Assembly: GCA_905182985.1 (NCBI GenBank)
Contig: CAJJDN010000054.1
Span: forward strand, 386,025-450,024
DNA: 64,000 bases
Origin: Paramecium sonneborni
Lineage: Eukaryota > Ciliophora > Oligohymenophorea > Peniculida > Parameciidae
Reading direction: 5' to 3'
A model generated the notes under the pieces. The model was not told where the DNA came from and ran no database searches. It saw only the letters and a program-made list of their open reading frames with translations. Below, piece after piece: positions 38,389 to 50,172 of this stretch; the first letter of the stretch is position 1, and each line of letters opens with the position of its first letter. Made by a program: the position numbers and the translations under genes.

Positions 38389-40617
38389 TCAAAGATTTTT
38401 TAATTATTTTTAACTAGATTAGTTTTCGAATTCACTTATTTAAATTCCTTCCTTTTCCTATATAACATCGAAATCCTATTATTCTACTTATTTATCTCCA
38501 TTATTGGCAACTATGTATTTATATTTCTAAATTGAAAGTTCAGAATCTGGAGATCTAGCAGAAATTGATTCCTTTGCTTCATCAATAATATAATTTTCAT
38601 CAAAATTTTTAGATTATTACTTAATTTTGGAATATTAAGAGCGAGCTTTTACAAATTTAATTTCTTCTTTTTCGATAGATTTTATAGAACATTTCTATTT
38701 TGAATTAAAAATCTTACTTTATGTGATAAGTCAATCATTTAATATAAAATTGTATTGTATTAAATAAAGTTTAGCAACTATTCATTCATCTTTTTATTGA
38801 AATTTTCACCTTACTATATTTTAGAATAAGCTTATAATAATTCTTCTCCATTTTAAGCTTTTATTTGTGCTTTAAAAAATCGAGAAACTTTAGATAATTG
38901 CATTTCAATAGGGACTGATAAATGTTAATATATAATTAAATACCTTTAGATGAGAAAACATCTTTGAAATCCATTGGGACTGAAACTTAATTTTTAAACT
39001 AATATTTTTCTAAAAGAGATCCTTTCATTAATGACCTGTGATAGTCTTTATTAATATTTTTGAATACATCCTTATGATCTGTGATTTTTTTATAAATAAC
39101 TGGTTCAGAAAAACTATTGAATAATTTCAATTAAACATCATCAAATAAAAATAATTTCAATGAATCAATCACATATAATTTTTTGACTATATTAGATAAT
39201 TCAAGATCTGACATAATCTTAGATTTAGCAATTTAAGCCATAATAGTTTTTTTGTTATAACTTTTTTTACAACAATATTTAAATAAACAAATATCACCCA
39301 ATATCTTACGTAATTCAATTTGTAAATAAGTACAAAATGAATAATCTAATTAATTTGAATATAATTATTCTAAACCTTTCCTCTTATCTGATTTTTGATT
39401 AGATTCAAAACTTTCATTTTCTTTAATCGTAGTATTATCTCTAAAATCAAATTTATAAACTTAATTCATAACCTTTACATAAGTTTCATGAGCAATATAA
39501 ATTTTATAAAGTATTTTAGCAAATCCTAAAATTGCTACAGTTAATCCAGATGCTTAAGAGACTGCATCAAGAAATACACTAAATGGTTCAGTTTTTGATG
39601 CAAAAAAATATTAAGAATCAGAAGAAGTTCTTAAATAAAATGCACATAATTCATCTGTTTTGTTTAAGATAATAGGATATTGTCTTCTCTCTTATTTTTC
39701 AACTTTTGATGATCTAAAGATTCTTGTTCTTGCATCATCATCATTTGTTAAAGAAGTAAAAACATTTTTACTATTTATCAAGTCAATTAATATTGGCTAT
39801 AAAAAAATATCTTCACCATTTGCTATTCCTGCATTTAATCTCCAAAATACTATATATGCACTTTATTCAGAAGGTTGTGTCATATTTAATGTTTATTTGA
39901 TTTTAGAATTCTAAATGAAAATATTTACATTAATTCTAAATTAAATTTTGATTCATACCCTTTATTTAATAAATTTTCAACCTAATCTATAGATTTACAA
40001 ATTGTAGAATTCATACATCTAATTATTGAAATTTTCAAATAATTGTATGTAGGATCAAAAAATGAGCCAGATAATTTGTACCCTCCATTAAAACATACAA
40101 ATTTAAGTTTTCTATCTTCTGAAAGTGATTATGAATTAAATTTAAAATTATCAATAACATCTGATGAACATTATGATAAATTAAGTTAATTAATTTCTCT
40201 TCTATACATAGATGTATTTTATGGTCTTATTTGTTGAACATATTCAACCTTAAATTATAAATAGCTGTAATTTAAATATACTATTTACGTCTAAAATTCT
40301 TAATCATATTCAATTATTTCTCCACTTTATGCATACGATAGTTATAATAAAAAACGAGAGGTATTTTAATCTAAATACTAAAAATCGCTGGTAGTTTATG
40401 TTCCTGCATAAATAGATCCAGATTTTGAAATTGCTGAAATAAAAATACTTATTGTATAAACAATCATGAGTACTAATATTGCAATTGAAAAAAAACCACC
40501 TAAAAATATATTTTGTGTACCTAATTTTGTTAAGGATTTCTAACTTTTTGTTACATTAAACTCATAAGGTGTAACAAGCATATCAATATGTCTTAAATAT
40601 TTGTAGAATTTCGGCAT
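38389..40617 (-). CDS. Two-TM membrane protein of a probable ciliate-specific family
   Basis: 717 residues; introns 39936-39958, 38915-38943 and 38695-38717. An N-terminal cytosolic stretch (MPKFYKYLRHIDMLVTPYEF) precedes TM1 (IFLGGFFSIAILVLMIVYTISIF). About 320 extracytosolic residues follow, with several N-glycosylation sequons and cysteines, then TM2 (FLDAVSQASGLTVAILGFAKILYK) and a long cytosolic tail rich in Lys, Glu and Ser. The two-TM layout with a big ectodomain is reminiscent of P2X-like channels, but none of their motifs is present. I regard it as a ciliate-specific membrane protein of unknown function. Confidence 0.78.
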
Positions 40618-40663
40618 ATGTATAAAAAAAATATTTTTTAAATAACTTCTAATAATTAAATTA

Positions 40664-41722
40664 ATGAATTAAAAATAGAAATCCCAATCAAAAGATTTTG
40701 AAATAGACAACACAAAGGATGAAACTCCAGCTTAAAACATTAACTCAAATTTTATTAATTCAAGTTCTGAAAATTAAAATGCAAAAACAAAGCATTAATA
40801 GAATATATTCTCGAAAGAAATATAGCAATTAGGAACTATATACAATTCTTATCGAGTGATATTTTAATTTTATAGCACTTCAAACTAGTTTAATTAATAG
40901 AATGGAACTGCTTTAAATGAATAAGGAGCAAAAAGCAAAGAGTATGTTTCTATCTAGCAAAACGATAAATCAATTAAACAAAACATTGAAGGTAATTAAG
41001 AATTACTAAAACAAAACTCTGGATATCAATCTGCTTAAGATGATTAAGATATATAATAATATTAAGATTAAGATTAAGAATTAGTAATAAGGTAGAATAC
41101 TTTGTTATTATGTTAATATGCATTTATATAAGTACTAAGATAAATGATATATAATTCAATTATAACCTCAAGTGATAAATTATAAGATAAAAAAGACTTA
41201 GATGTTTAAATTTCTATTTATTGTCAATTGAGAGGAATTTTAAAGGGAGATGATCTTAAAACTATGAAGGAATAAGAAGAAGAACTATTATAATTTTTTG
41301 AAGATTGGTTTGAAGATTGGTTTGATTTTGAAGAAGAAATTTCATAGATTTAAAATAATAAAATAGACAAATAAGAAATTAAAAATATTATACAATCTTA
41401 TTTTTAAGAAAAAAAAAATTTAGAATTTGAATTTGATTTTGAAATAGAATGTTTGAATTATTTCTTCGAATATATTAGATCTAAGAAATAGGAGGATCTA
41501 AAAAAATTAAAAGAACTTTATTCAGAAGAAGAAACTCTTAATAATTGGAAAAATATAAAGGATTAAATAAAGGCTAATAAAATCTAAATTTTTGTTATGT
41601 TTTTAAAAAGAAAAGAAAGAGATCCATAAGATAAACTTGTATAATATTACATAAAATGGTGGTTTTAATGGAATAAAACTTGTGTTTTTAAGAAAGCTTA
41701 GTAGGAAGCTAATAAATTATGA
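40664..41722 (+). CDS. Acidic helical protein, unknown
   Basis: 352 residues in one exon, ATG 40664 to TGA 41720-41722. The first about 140 residues are Gln/Asn/Ser-rich and disordered. The rest is helical and strongly acidic, with a local duplication FEDWFEDWFDFEEE and many Trp/Phe-acidic pairs, ending with a basic tail. No membrane span, signal or known domain. It is divergent from the two-TM gene, only 46 bp start to start, so the two probably share a promoter region. Confidence 0.68.
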
Positions 41723-41818
41723 GTCATAATAATAACCATATCAATATTAATAAATTTTATTATTTTTTGTAGAGAGGGCTAAGTGATTTTGTTCTTGTGA
41801 ATTAATAAAAAATATTAT

Positions 41819-43585
41819 ATGTATAATCCTGTAGAGTATTATTATTGCAATGATTATTACTTGTCATAAATCACAAATAGCAATATTAATCGACTCAACA
41901 CTTCATACTCTCCAAAAAAAATTATGATGGGAATATGTAAAAATGATTACAGAACATTTATAAAGCAAAAAACTCTTAACTTAGAGTCAAAAGAAATTCA
42001 TCCGCATATTGTCAGAAATAAATGTGTTAAACAATCTTTCACTAAATTAGCAGAATCTATTCTTAGTGTAAGTAATTGTTTCGAAAGTGTTCCAAATACA
42101 TCCACCAAAACTGATAAGTTTGTTTAAAAATTAAAACATAAAATAACGACTCCTTCTCCAACTCCTCCTAAACCACATAATCATGAAATACATAGAATTC
42201 CAGGTAGACTTCATAAAGGAGCATTGTTAAAAAATTTTGATAATTCAATAAATTAAATAGATAAATCATACATTTTAGACTCTAAATAAGACTTTGGAAC
42301 ACTTTCAATGAGTCCAAAGCCTAAAATTATTGATTAACATTCTGAATTACCTAAATACAATAATAATAAACAAATGTCTAATGCTCTTAATATTACTAAT
42401 CAATTTAAAGATTTACAATAATAACTTATAATCAGAAAATCTATCATAAATAATGATATTTCTAGTTCATCTCTTAAGCAAACAACTTCTAATTTTATTG
42501 ATTAAACTATTAATGCTATGAATGTTGATTGTTTCTATACAAAAATAAGTTCTAACAATATTAATCATCTAGTTTTGATATAATTTGAAAATGTTTTAGG
42601 ATTTGATGAATAAAACTTTTTTGGATTATAATCTGATTTTATAACTAGCAAATAATATGATGAATATGTAGTTTTAAGAGATCATTATTTTTAAAGAGTT
42701 TCATCATCTTAATCCTTCTATATACATAAGAATTTTAAAGAATTATTCAATTCTATATCTCGCGTATATCAAATTGGTTTATTTACAGTTTAATACCCTT
42801 AATTATTAAAAGAATTTCTCTAAGAAAGAAAATTAAGAGTTAATTGTGGATTTCATATTTAGAATTATAAAATTGATACTTTCGTTGTAAATATTAGTAA
42901 AGTTTTGACTAATCTCTCAATTATGAAACCAGAGTTATTAATTGTTATTTAACCATTTCAAATATTAACTTAATAATAATCCCTCAATAGTAACAATTCA
43001 AAAATTCCTTATTATGAATATTATGGTTAAAGATTCTTTCTACCATTTGCAGAAGAAATCCATCCAAATAATTATAGATTATTAGCATTACCTTTATTGT
43101 CAATGGAATCATTATTAAAATAAGATGAATAAAGTAAAGGGTTTGTATAAATTAATTATTTTATTGAATAATTTACATTAGCTTTATAAAGTGAAAGTTA
43201 TTTTTTAAAATTTCTTAATAAAAGTCAGAATAGAATAAAAATGGTAGATTAATCAACATATTTTAGATAATAAAAATAAAAACTATTAGAATAGTTATTT
43301 TTTATAGAAAGTTTAAAGATCTAAGAATAAAAATAAGATGGTATGAAAATGAAAAAAAAAGATATGATACAAAAATTAGTATAGAAATTTGATCATTCAA
43401 AATAAGCTGAATAATAAATAAATGAATTAATGGAAAGAAATAAAGAGATTTTTAAGAAAATGAGAAACTACAGATAAGAAAATGTGAATAAATTGCATAA
43501 ATTATAATAGGAGCTTTCTGAATAGCTAATTAGATATAATTATTGTGAGATGTTTGTTGATACAACATACTACTTAGCGTATTGA
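41819..43585 (+). CDS. Probable FCP1/NIF-family pseudophosphatase with C-terminal coiled coil
   Basis: 588 residues in one exon. The N-terminal 240 residues are Ser/Asn/Lys-rich and disordered. From residue 251 the sequence follows the FCP1/SCP (NIF) HAD-phosphatase layout: a hydrophobic strand LVLIQFENVLGFDE where active enzymes have DLDETLVH; then FKELFNSISRVYQIGLFT, matching the L..L...YEI.IFTA strand; then LLKEFLQERKLRVNCGF and KIDTFVVNISKVLTNL, matching the helix and K..D...L segment; then ELLIVIQPFQ in place of the IIVDNSP strand. All catalytic acids are gone, so it should be inactive. The end (from about 460) is a coiled coil. Family assignment is by pattern only. Confidence 0.75.
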
Positions 43586-43623
43586 TATATATGCTTTTTT
43601 ATATTGTAAATACTCTCATTTTT

Positions 43624-44385
43624 TCATTTCTTAAACAATCCATTTCTAATATCTGGTAAGAATTCTTATAAAGAAAGTTCTAATCTATCATCTAAAGTGT
43701 TAGAACATACAATTCTACTATTAGCACAACTTAAGACAACTCCTCCCAAACTATAAAAATGTTAATAATATAATTTTACATAGGTTTACCAGCTTTCTCT
43801 GTTAGATATTAACTCTAATTAATACTTAATGTTGTCTTAAAATCTTTGGTTGTTTCCCTTTTGATAATTTGAGTGAATTATTCTTAACATTCTCCCAAAA
43901 TAGATCTGATGAGTTACACATCTTATTCTAAACATGTCAATTCAATTCTAGGTTCAAGTAATTTAATCATTCCTTATATAATTAAGTTCTTTAATAATTC
44001 TTTATAGACACTTTAATCTTATATTAACTTAGCCATTCTCTAACGAACTTCTTCTTTAAGCCTTTAGATTAATTCAAAGCGTGCTTGCATTTTAGACAAT
44101 CTTGATTGATTAATTTTTGAAGATCGTTAACTAAACTTATTTAATGTCTATACATTCTTTTTTCAATTGTGTATGATTCAATCTTTTTTTTATATTCTTC
44201 AATAATTTTCTCTTTCTATTAATTAAGAAGCTTATTCTTTTCAATTCTGAATTATTAAGCAGCCATATCCTTTATCTATTCAGCTTTCTCAGTAGCCTAA
44301 TCAAATAAATAATCATCAAAATTACCTCAGCTTTTATGGCATTGACCATCTTCTTAACTCTCTCTTATGGATTAAAATCTGCCAT
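43624..44385 (-). CDS. VMA4: V-type H+-ATPase subunit E
   Basis: 226 residues, the normal size; introns 44297-44325, 44131-44153 and 43751-43779. Subunit E forms the peripheral stalks with subunit G, holding the V1 head against the membrane sector of the proton pump that acidifies vacuoles. The sequence starts MADFNPQERVKKMVNAIKAE, then a long charged helix (KLLNQQKEKIIEEYKKKIE), the conserved SRLSKMQARFELIQRL, the globular part LLKNLIIQGMIKLLEPRIEL, and the diagnostic end GGVVLSCANSRIVCSNTL then DDRLELSLQEFLPDIR. Every intron restores the frame. It is convergent with the FCP1-like gene, 38 bp apart. Confidence 0.96.
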
Positions 44386-45335
44386 GTTATTTAATTTATG
44401 AATAAAATACCAATCAATTAACCAACTAAAGATGCCTCATTTAGGTATCTCTAAATTATTCAAAACAATGAGGAATCAATTCAAGCACTTCTTACTATTA
44501 ATCATTAGTAATGATCAGATTTATTTCTACTTTAAATACAATTTGCAGAATCTTATAACATTTAATATACAAAATACTTTAAATTTCGATAATCAAATCA
44601 ATACTTAAAATTTTATCATATCACCTACGTAAAATCTTATACAATCAGCTCTCTATTATCTCATTATTAGAACAAATTATAAATTTATTGAATTAAAAAA
44701 TATTTTTACAAATTTAAATACAAGTAATTATTCTGATTAATTTTCACAATCTTCTTATTAATTTTAAGACGATTTAATTACTACTACTAAAAATGAAAGC
44801 TTAAGCATAAGAAACTATCTAATTGAAAGATGAATTAGAATTTTAATCTAAAATTAATTCATTTTTTGAAGAATAAATCTAAAGCCATGAAAATTTATAA
44901 AAAAACCTCTTAAAGAGATTTTGAAAGTGCAAAAGATGTAAATTCAAAAAAGAAAAAGACTATGATGAAGTTTTAAAAATTAAATTCGGAATTATAACAA
45001 AAAGATACACTAATAAAAATAACAATTAACTATTTTCAATACATAATTTATAGTTAGATAAAGTTAGTATTGAAATTTAGTATTATGTATTTTAATTATT
45101 AATTATGATGAAGATATACTATTACTTAGATGTATTTGAGGTTGGATATTAAATAAAAAAACAATATTATGGTTATTAAATTTTTATTTTTTTCTTAACT
45201 TTGATAGTTCATACCTTTAATATATAGAAAATTTCTTTATTAACGACTTTCAGTTCTAAAAATTATCACATTAAACTTATTAATAATTACTGTTTTATTA
45301 AAACATTTTTATCATTTTTATTAATAAATTTTTAA
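44386..45335. other. Intergenic stretch with a decayed coiled-coil fragment
   Basis: About 950 bp upstream of V-ATPase E. Nothing convincing except the fragment at 44793-45109, listed separately. Confidence 0.45.
44793..45109 (+). pseudogene. Possible coiled-coil gene remnant with a frame break
   Basis: ATG 44793 opens MKAQAQETIQLKDELEFQ and stays open for 43 codons to a TGA at 44925. In the next frame the same character continues (ESAKDVNSKKKKTMMKFQ, LNSELQQKDTLIK) to a TGA at 45107-45109. No GTA...AG intron joins the two; the switch occurs in a short T run. Either a decayed gene piece or a sequence error in a small coiled-coil gene. Confidence 0.35.
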
Positions 45336-45749
45336 ATGTCTTAAAATATTAATACTACCTACTAAGAGATTTTGATTGTTAATATTAAATCCTAACTTAT
45401 TTAAAATCAATATTATACAATGAATATAATACAGTAGTGTAAACAAAAGTATTAAGATCATTATTAAATAATTTTAATGAAACAAATGAATAAAATGCTA
45501 CAAAACATCTAATTAAATGAATTCATGGAAATCGATGATTAAAAGTAAATAATCCATTATGCTATGGTAATTGTAGATAAATTTTTATTTTATTCTAGTA
45601 TATAATATAATCTCAAAATCAAAGATAGAGTAGAAATAATAATTGAATCATTTTATTAAATATAATATAGTGTTTTATTTTAAGAAGTCAGAACAATCTA
45701 AAATGAAGTTCAATTAGTAATGATTGTCAGAAAAATGTTTATGAAGTGA
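45336..45749 (+). CDS. Doubtful 137-residue frame, unknown
   Basis: ATG 45336 to TGA 45747-45749, no intron. The start MSQNINTTYQEILIVNIKSQ and the stretch DKFLFYSSIQYNLKIKDR have plausible composition, but other frames across the same stretch also show coding-like patches (for instance TKVLRSLLNNFNETNEQ), which suggests a decayed gene. No domain recognised. Treat as a low-confidence gene or pseudogene. Confidence 0.3.
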
Positions 45750-46376
45750 AATTAGTAAAAAGTATGAAAGATACACAATTATTTGTAAGTGAAACAAGAT
45801 GATAAAATGATGATCTTCAAAATTTTGAATAGTGAATATGACATATTTTATTCTGCAAATTATAGGAAGTCAAGCTAAAAAATAGTTAATTAAATATAAA
45901 AGGCTGCAAATTATAGGAAGTCAAGCTAAAAAATAGTTAATTAAATATAAAAGGCTGATTATAAAATAAAAATGTATATTTGACAATGATAATATGACAA
46001 TTAAGTAGTTCATATTAAAATCAAATATATATAAAAGAAGATTAAGACGTACCATCTTTGATAAATAATCTAAGTTTGTAATTATGATTCTGTTATTAAT
46101 TTTTTCGCAATAAAGATAAGTTAGTTAAAGCCTAAATAGCAGAATGAATTAAAAAAAAAAATCAAAATTCGTTATCTGAATGAGTGAAGGGGATGTTTGA
46201 TAATTTTAATATATTTGCAATATCTAAATAAATCTTCTGGAAAATATATGTTAAGACACCAATTGTAAAGTGTTTTAAGAGAATAATATGTTTTAAGAGC
46301 TTGCAAAGTTTTGAAGCAGTATGAATGATACTTGGAAAAATAATAAATAAAACTCATTTTTTTGAACGAGTATCTA
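45750..46376. other. Intergenic, contains a 51-bp tandem duplication
   Basis: About 630 bp with no recognisable gene. The only structure is the perfect tandem repeat at 45853-45954. Confidence 0.45.
45853..45954. repeat. Perfect 51-bp tandem duplication
   Basis: Unit 45853-45903 (starting ctgcaaattataggaagtca) is repeated exactly at 45904-45954, followed by the first three bases of a third copy. Being perfect, it is recent. The unit is 51 bp, a multiple of three, but I could not place it in a coding frame. Confidence 0.92.
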
Positions 46377-46748
46377 TCAGAATAGATAGTTTTCTATGAG
46401 CAATTCATTTTGAGGTTATTTGAGAAAACTTTCACTATCTTCAAAAGTTTCTGATTCACTTTTAATCAAATTAAAATGAATTAGAGACTGAGATTAAGAT
46501 ATGTTTTCTTTCCATTAAGTAATGAATTTATTCTTAGAATACACTATATGTATATTTCTAAATGCATTACATAAAGAGCGCTTGTCTATCAAACCTAGAA
46601 TAGTTTATTCTTGATCAGAAGCAGCTACCTACATTTGATTTAGAGTTTCATAATGTTTTTGAATTCTTAAAACGTTGTTTCTAGTCTTTTTAATCTTTTT
46701 AGATGGTTTTAGTTATAGGAAGCACTCAGATTCATCGTCTTCAATCAT
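46377..46748 (-). CDS. Small basic protein, unknown
   Basis: 123 residues, one frame from ATG 46748 to TGA 46377-46379. Starts MIEDDESECFLQLKPSKKIK, then a basic helix (KHYETLNQMQ) and a polar C-terminus. An optional 27-nt stop-free stretch GTA...TAG lies within and could be an intron. No domain recognised, no membrane span. Confidence 0.5.
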
Positions 46749-46970
46749 TTATTATTTTAATGATTAATATCTCTAAATATATCCAAATGAATTTAAGTCA
46801 ATGTGATACACTAATTTAACTATATAATACATATTATTAAAGCAAAATGATATGATGAACATATATTTTGAGTTAGAAGTATTCATTAAATTTTAGATTA
46901 GTAAGGATAAAAAGATATGATAAAATATTTATATATTTATGCAAATACTATCATATTCATATGATTGCAA

Positions 46971-47636
46971 TCATTTGAAGAAATATAATTTATCCTAAAA
47001 TAAATATAGATGATTTGAAATACAAATTTAGCAAACAATTCTTTACTCTAACCAGAATGGGTGGTAGAGTTATAGATAAGATGTAAATAATATCCAATTT
47101 CTTCTTTGACTCTTTCTTACCATAATGGATAATCTTTTAATTGATCTAAAAGATTAATATATTTATTAATGGCTTCTTCTAAGTGATGTTCATAAGTTAA
47201 AGTTGTATGATCACTTCTGAACCAAGTATTATGAGTTGCTATTTCTTTGGTAAGTTCTAAATACAGTGATCTATATTCCCATGTTGCTCTATGTAAATCT
47301 AGAATGAAAGAGTAAAGGTTTTCAAATTGAACAAACTTTTATCTTGCCAATTCATATTATTCTTTCTCACTTTATTCAAAATGAATAAATAAATAATTAC
47401 AATGATTCAAGTCTTGGTGTCCAATTTCTAGCTATATGAGAATAGAATCTGCATTCATAATAACTCATTGGATCTCTCTCTAAGAATCCTTCCTCTGGGT
47501 CTTAAAAGCCTGACTTACACATTTCTGTCATTATTCTATCCACTTATACTATAAAAATCTATATTAATCTTTTACATGAATAATTTATGACTCTGCTCTT
47601 TATGAAATATGAAGCAAATCTTGTTACGATGGACAT
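46971..47636 (-). CDS. Probable mitochondrial protein, 192 residues, unknown
   Basis: Introns 47549-47575, 47370-47400 and 46995-47023; the coding length is then an exact multiple of three. The start was chosen at 47636 because it gives MSIVTRFASYFIKSRVINYS, a basic amphipathic sequence typical of a mitochondrial presequence; internal ATGs are also possible. The mature part is soluble and helical with conserved-looking blocks: DPEEGFLERDPMSYYECRFYS, RNWTPRLESFEKEQYELAR and LYLELTKEIATHNTWFRSDH. I do not recognise the family; a ciliate-specific respiratory-complex subunit is one possibility, not shown by the sequence. Confidence 0.68.
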
Positions 47637-48535
47637 CCTTTATTATAATTAATATTAAATTAATATATATTTCAAAGACAAGAAACTCTAAGTTTCTAAA
47701 TTATTTCTTTTATATTGTTTTATTTATTTTAGTATATATTTTTTATGGATTGAGTCTGCTATGTTTAAATCAATTAATCAAAATCTTGTTCTTAAAATGA
47801 AGAATCAAAGATTAATAATGAACCATATTAGAACCTTCTTCTCTTCTTCCTCAATCTTTGCAGTGAGAAAATAAATCAGCCACTACTCTTGATTTATACG
47901 TTTAGGATTTAAAAGAGTTATGAGAGAATAGTAAATTGTAAATAAAAAGAATTGATGAATCAGATTAATATCTTATAAAATGATCATAATTTTTTAATGT
48001 AAAAACTATCCACACTAATTCTAATCTATCTTAAGCCAGATTAAGATTTTCAATTAGCATTCCCAATTTTAACAGTATAATTCAAGGAGAAAGACTAAAA
48101 AGATATAATTTCTTTATATTTATCATCCAATAGTTCTATTTTGGAGAAAATTTAAACTTACAAATTATTGCAATGAGAAAGAGAAGGTCACAAAACTTTC
48201 TTTCTATTAATCAATTTTAACCAAAACGAAAATCTTTATAGTTATGAAAAAATAAATTTATTTCATCATTCAAACTTTTATTGAAATTTAATTGCAAATT
48301 TTTTTTTTTATCAAATTCTTTGATTATTAAAATTTGTTATAATTCTTGAAATTTTTGAATAACCAAATCTTCTTGGTTTATAAAATTTATAATTTGATTT
48401 TCAAATTTCTAATATATTTAATTAAACTATTTCATGAATATATATTTATAAGTATCTTTTTCTATAATCTCTTTGCTTAGAAATTATTATTGATAATTTT
48501 AATGTATAAATATATATTTATTAAATTAACTGTTA
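47637..48535. other. Intergenic, with a possible short unresolved exon
   Basis: About 900 bp. At 47818 a plus-strand ATG opens MNHIRTFFSSSSIFAVRKQI, which looks like a mitochondrial presequence, but the frame meets TGA after 24 codons and I found no intron that continues it. Nothing else is supported here. Confidence 0.35.
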
Positions 48536-49765
48536 ATGAATTAGAATGAAAATTATAGCATAGCTAGCATTAATGAAGAAGAAATAGAAAATAATTTAAA
48601 AGACTTATTGGAAAGAGTTTTATTAAACATTGAGAAATATATAGAAACCAAAGAAGAATTAAATTAAGTAGAAGCTGAATTAAAAGACTATGAAAGTTTA
48701 GCTCATTTAGTTGGAATTATTAAAGCTGTTTTTACTAACCTAATGTTGAAAGTAGAAAAGAAAATATCGTAAGTAGTTAAATTAATTATTAACAAGCAAA
48801 TTAGAAAAACAAGTAGATCCAAACCATTCAATAACTAAAAGTTTAAGGTCTGATGAAGAATATGAGAAGTTAGAGCAAACATTAATCAAATATGAAAGCG
48901 AAATTAGAAATCATATAAGAGTAATAATTATTTATACTATTAGATTGAATAATAACTTAAATTATATGCTGAGTCTATATAAAATAAATTAGATGAGAGT
49001 GAAACAAGTAGGGTTGAGCTATTAGAAACAACCAAAAAATTAATAAGCGTATTGATTTATAAAAATTATAGAATTTGAAAAGAGAAAATTAAACCTACCA
49101 TGAAAGTTAATAGAGATTAAATATAGAAATTTCAAGCTTAAAATAAATAATAAATAATTTAGAAAAAGAGAATAGAAAGAAATCTTTAGATTTGAGTTAA
49201 AGAGATTACTTAAAAACTTGTACAAAAAAAAACCAATAACCAATTACTCAATAATTATAATTGTAAAGTAGATTATTTCTATTAATTTTAAGATCAAAGA
49301 AATTAAAAATCTTATTCTGAACATAAATTAACAACTTAAATTAATCAAACATCCAATACACTAGAAAGCCATGAAATACCAATTAAATCACAGTAATCTT
49401 TAAAATAAAATTATTACAATATCATTAATTATGTTTAATAAGGTAATAAGGCAGATGTGTTAAAAGTGATTTAACAAAAAGACTTTAGCAAAATTTATGG
49501 TTAAAAGTTGAAAAGTAAAAATAATTCACTCTCAACAATTCATGATCTTATTCAAAGTGTTTCAGTGTAAGATAGAAAAAAAGGAATCATTAGTTAACCT
49601 GTTTCAAAAAATAGCTCTTAAAATAATAGTTAAATCTAAAAATATAAAGGTATTATGGTAAAATATTTAGAAACATGTGATTAGAGTAGAAGTAAGAGTT
49701 CAAGAAGAGCAAACATAGGCACAAAGCAAATTTTAATAGAATCTCAGATAAAATTAACTAACTGA
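48536..49765 (+). CDS. Coiled-coil protein, unknown
   Basis: 376 residues; introns 48769-48796, 48921-48943, 49049-49071 and 49268-49292, giving an exact multiple of three. Residues 1 to about 210 are a nearly continuous coiled coil (EEEIENNLKDLLERVLLNIE, ETKEELNQVEAELKDYESL). The remainder is Gln/Ser/Asn-rich and basic. No other domain. Its TGA (49763-49765) lies only 8 bp from the convergent stop of the next gene. A cytoskeletal or basal-body role is plausible by composition only. Confidence 0.75.
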
Positions 49766-49773
49766 ATAAAATA

Positions 49774-50172
49774 TCATTTAGCAGATTTTGTGTATTCGTT
49801 AAAATATACTATACAAAAATTTGCATATTCTTGAATTTTAAAAATAAACTTAATGTTTTTTAGAGAATTAGATTATCCTTCATTTTGTTATTTTTTAGAT
49901 TATTTATCATATTCCTTTGTAATATGATATTCCTTTATAACATAGTATATAAGTTCAATTCTTTAATCTTGTAATCTATCCTAAATTTTCATACCAATTT
50001 TCTTATATTTAACTTAAACTTTATCTCCGAGTTCGAATCTAAGCATGGTCAAAGGAAAGTACTATTAAATTTTAGCCTCTATCTTCTATTCTAATAATTT
50101 CAAATTTTGCTCTGGTATAAAAGTTGTAAATTTATTTTATATATCAGCTGATCTATAATCATATACTATCAT
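49774..50172 (-). CDS. Small basic protein, unknown
   Basis: 132 residues, no intron, ATG 50172 to TGA 49774-49776. Central motif LTMLRFELGDKVQVKYKKIG resembles a short beta-barrel strand pair of the type seen at the start of small regulator domains, followed by a basic helix. No signal or membrane segment. Convergent with the coiled-coil gene with an 8-bp gap between stop codons. Confidence 0.6.

Noticed and set aside
38389..40617. P2X receptor assignment for the two-TM protein
   Set aside because: Two TM helices with a large ectodomain fit, but no P2X cysteine pattern or motifs are seen.
47609..47800. Plus-strand hydrophobic frame at 47609-47800
   Set aside because: Overlaps the start of the minus-strand mitochondrial-like gene; composition is that of AT-rich noise.
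47818..47889. Plus-strand ATG with presequence-like MNHIRTFFSSSSIFAVRKQI
   Set aside because: Stops after 24 codons and no intron of normal type continues it; too little to call a gene.
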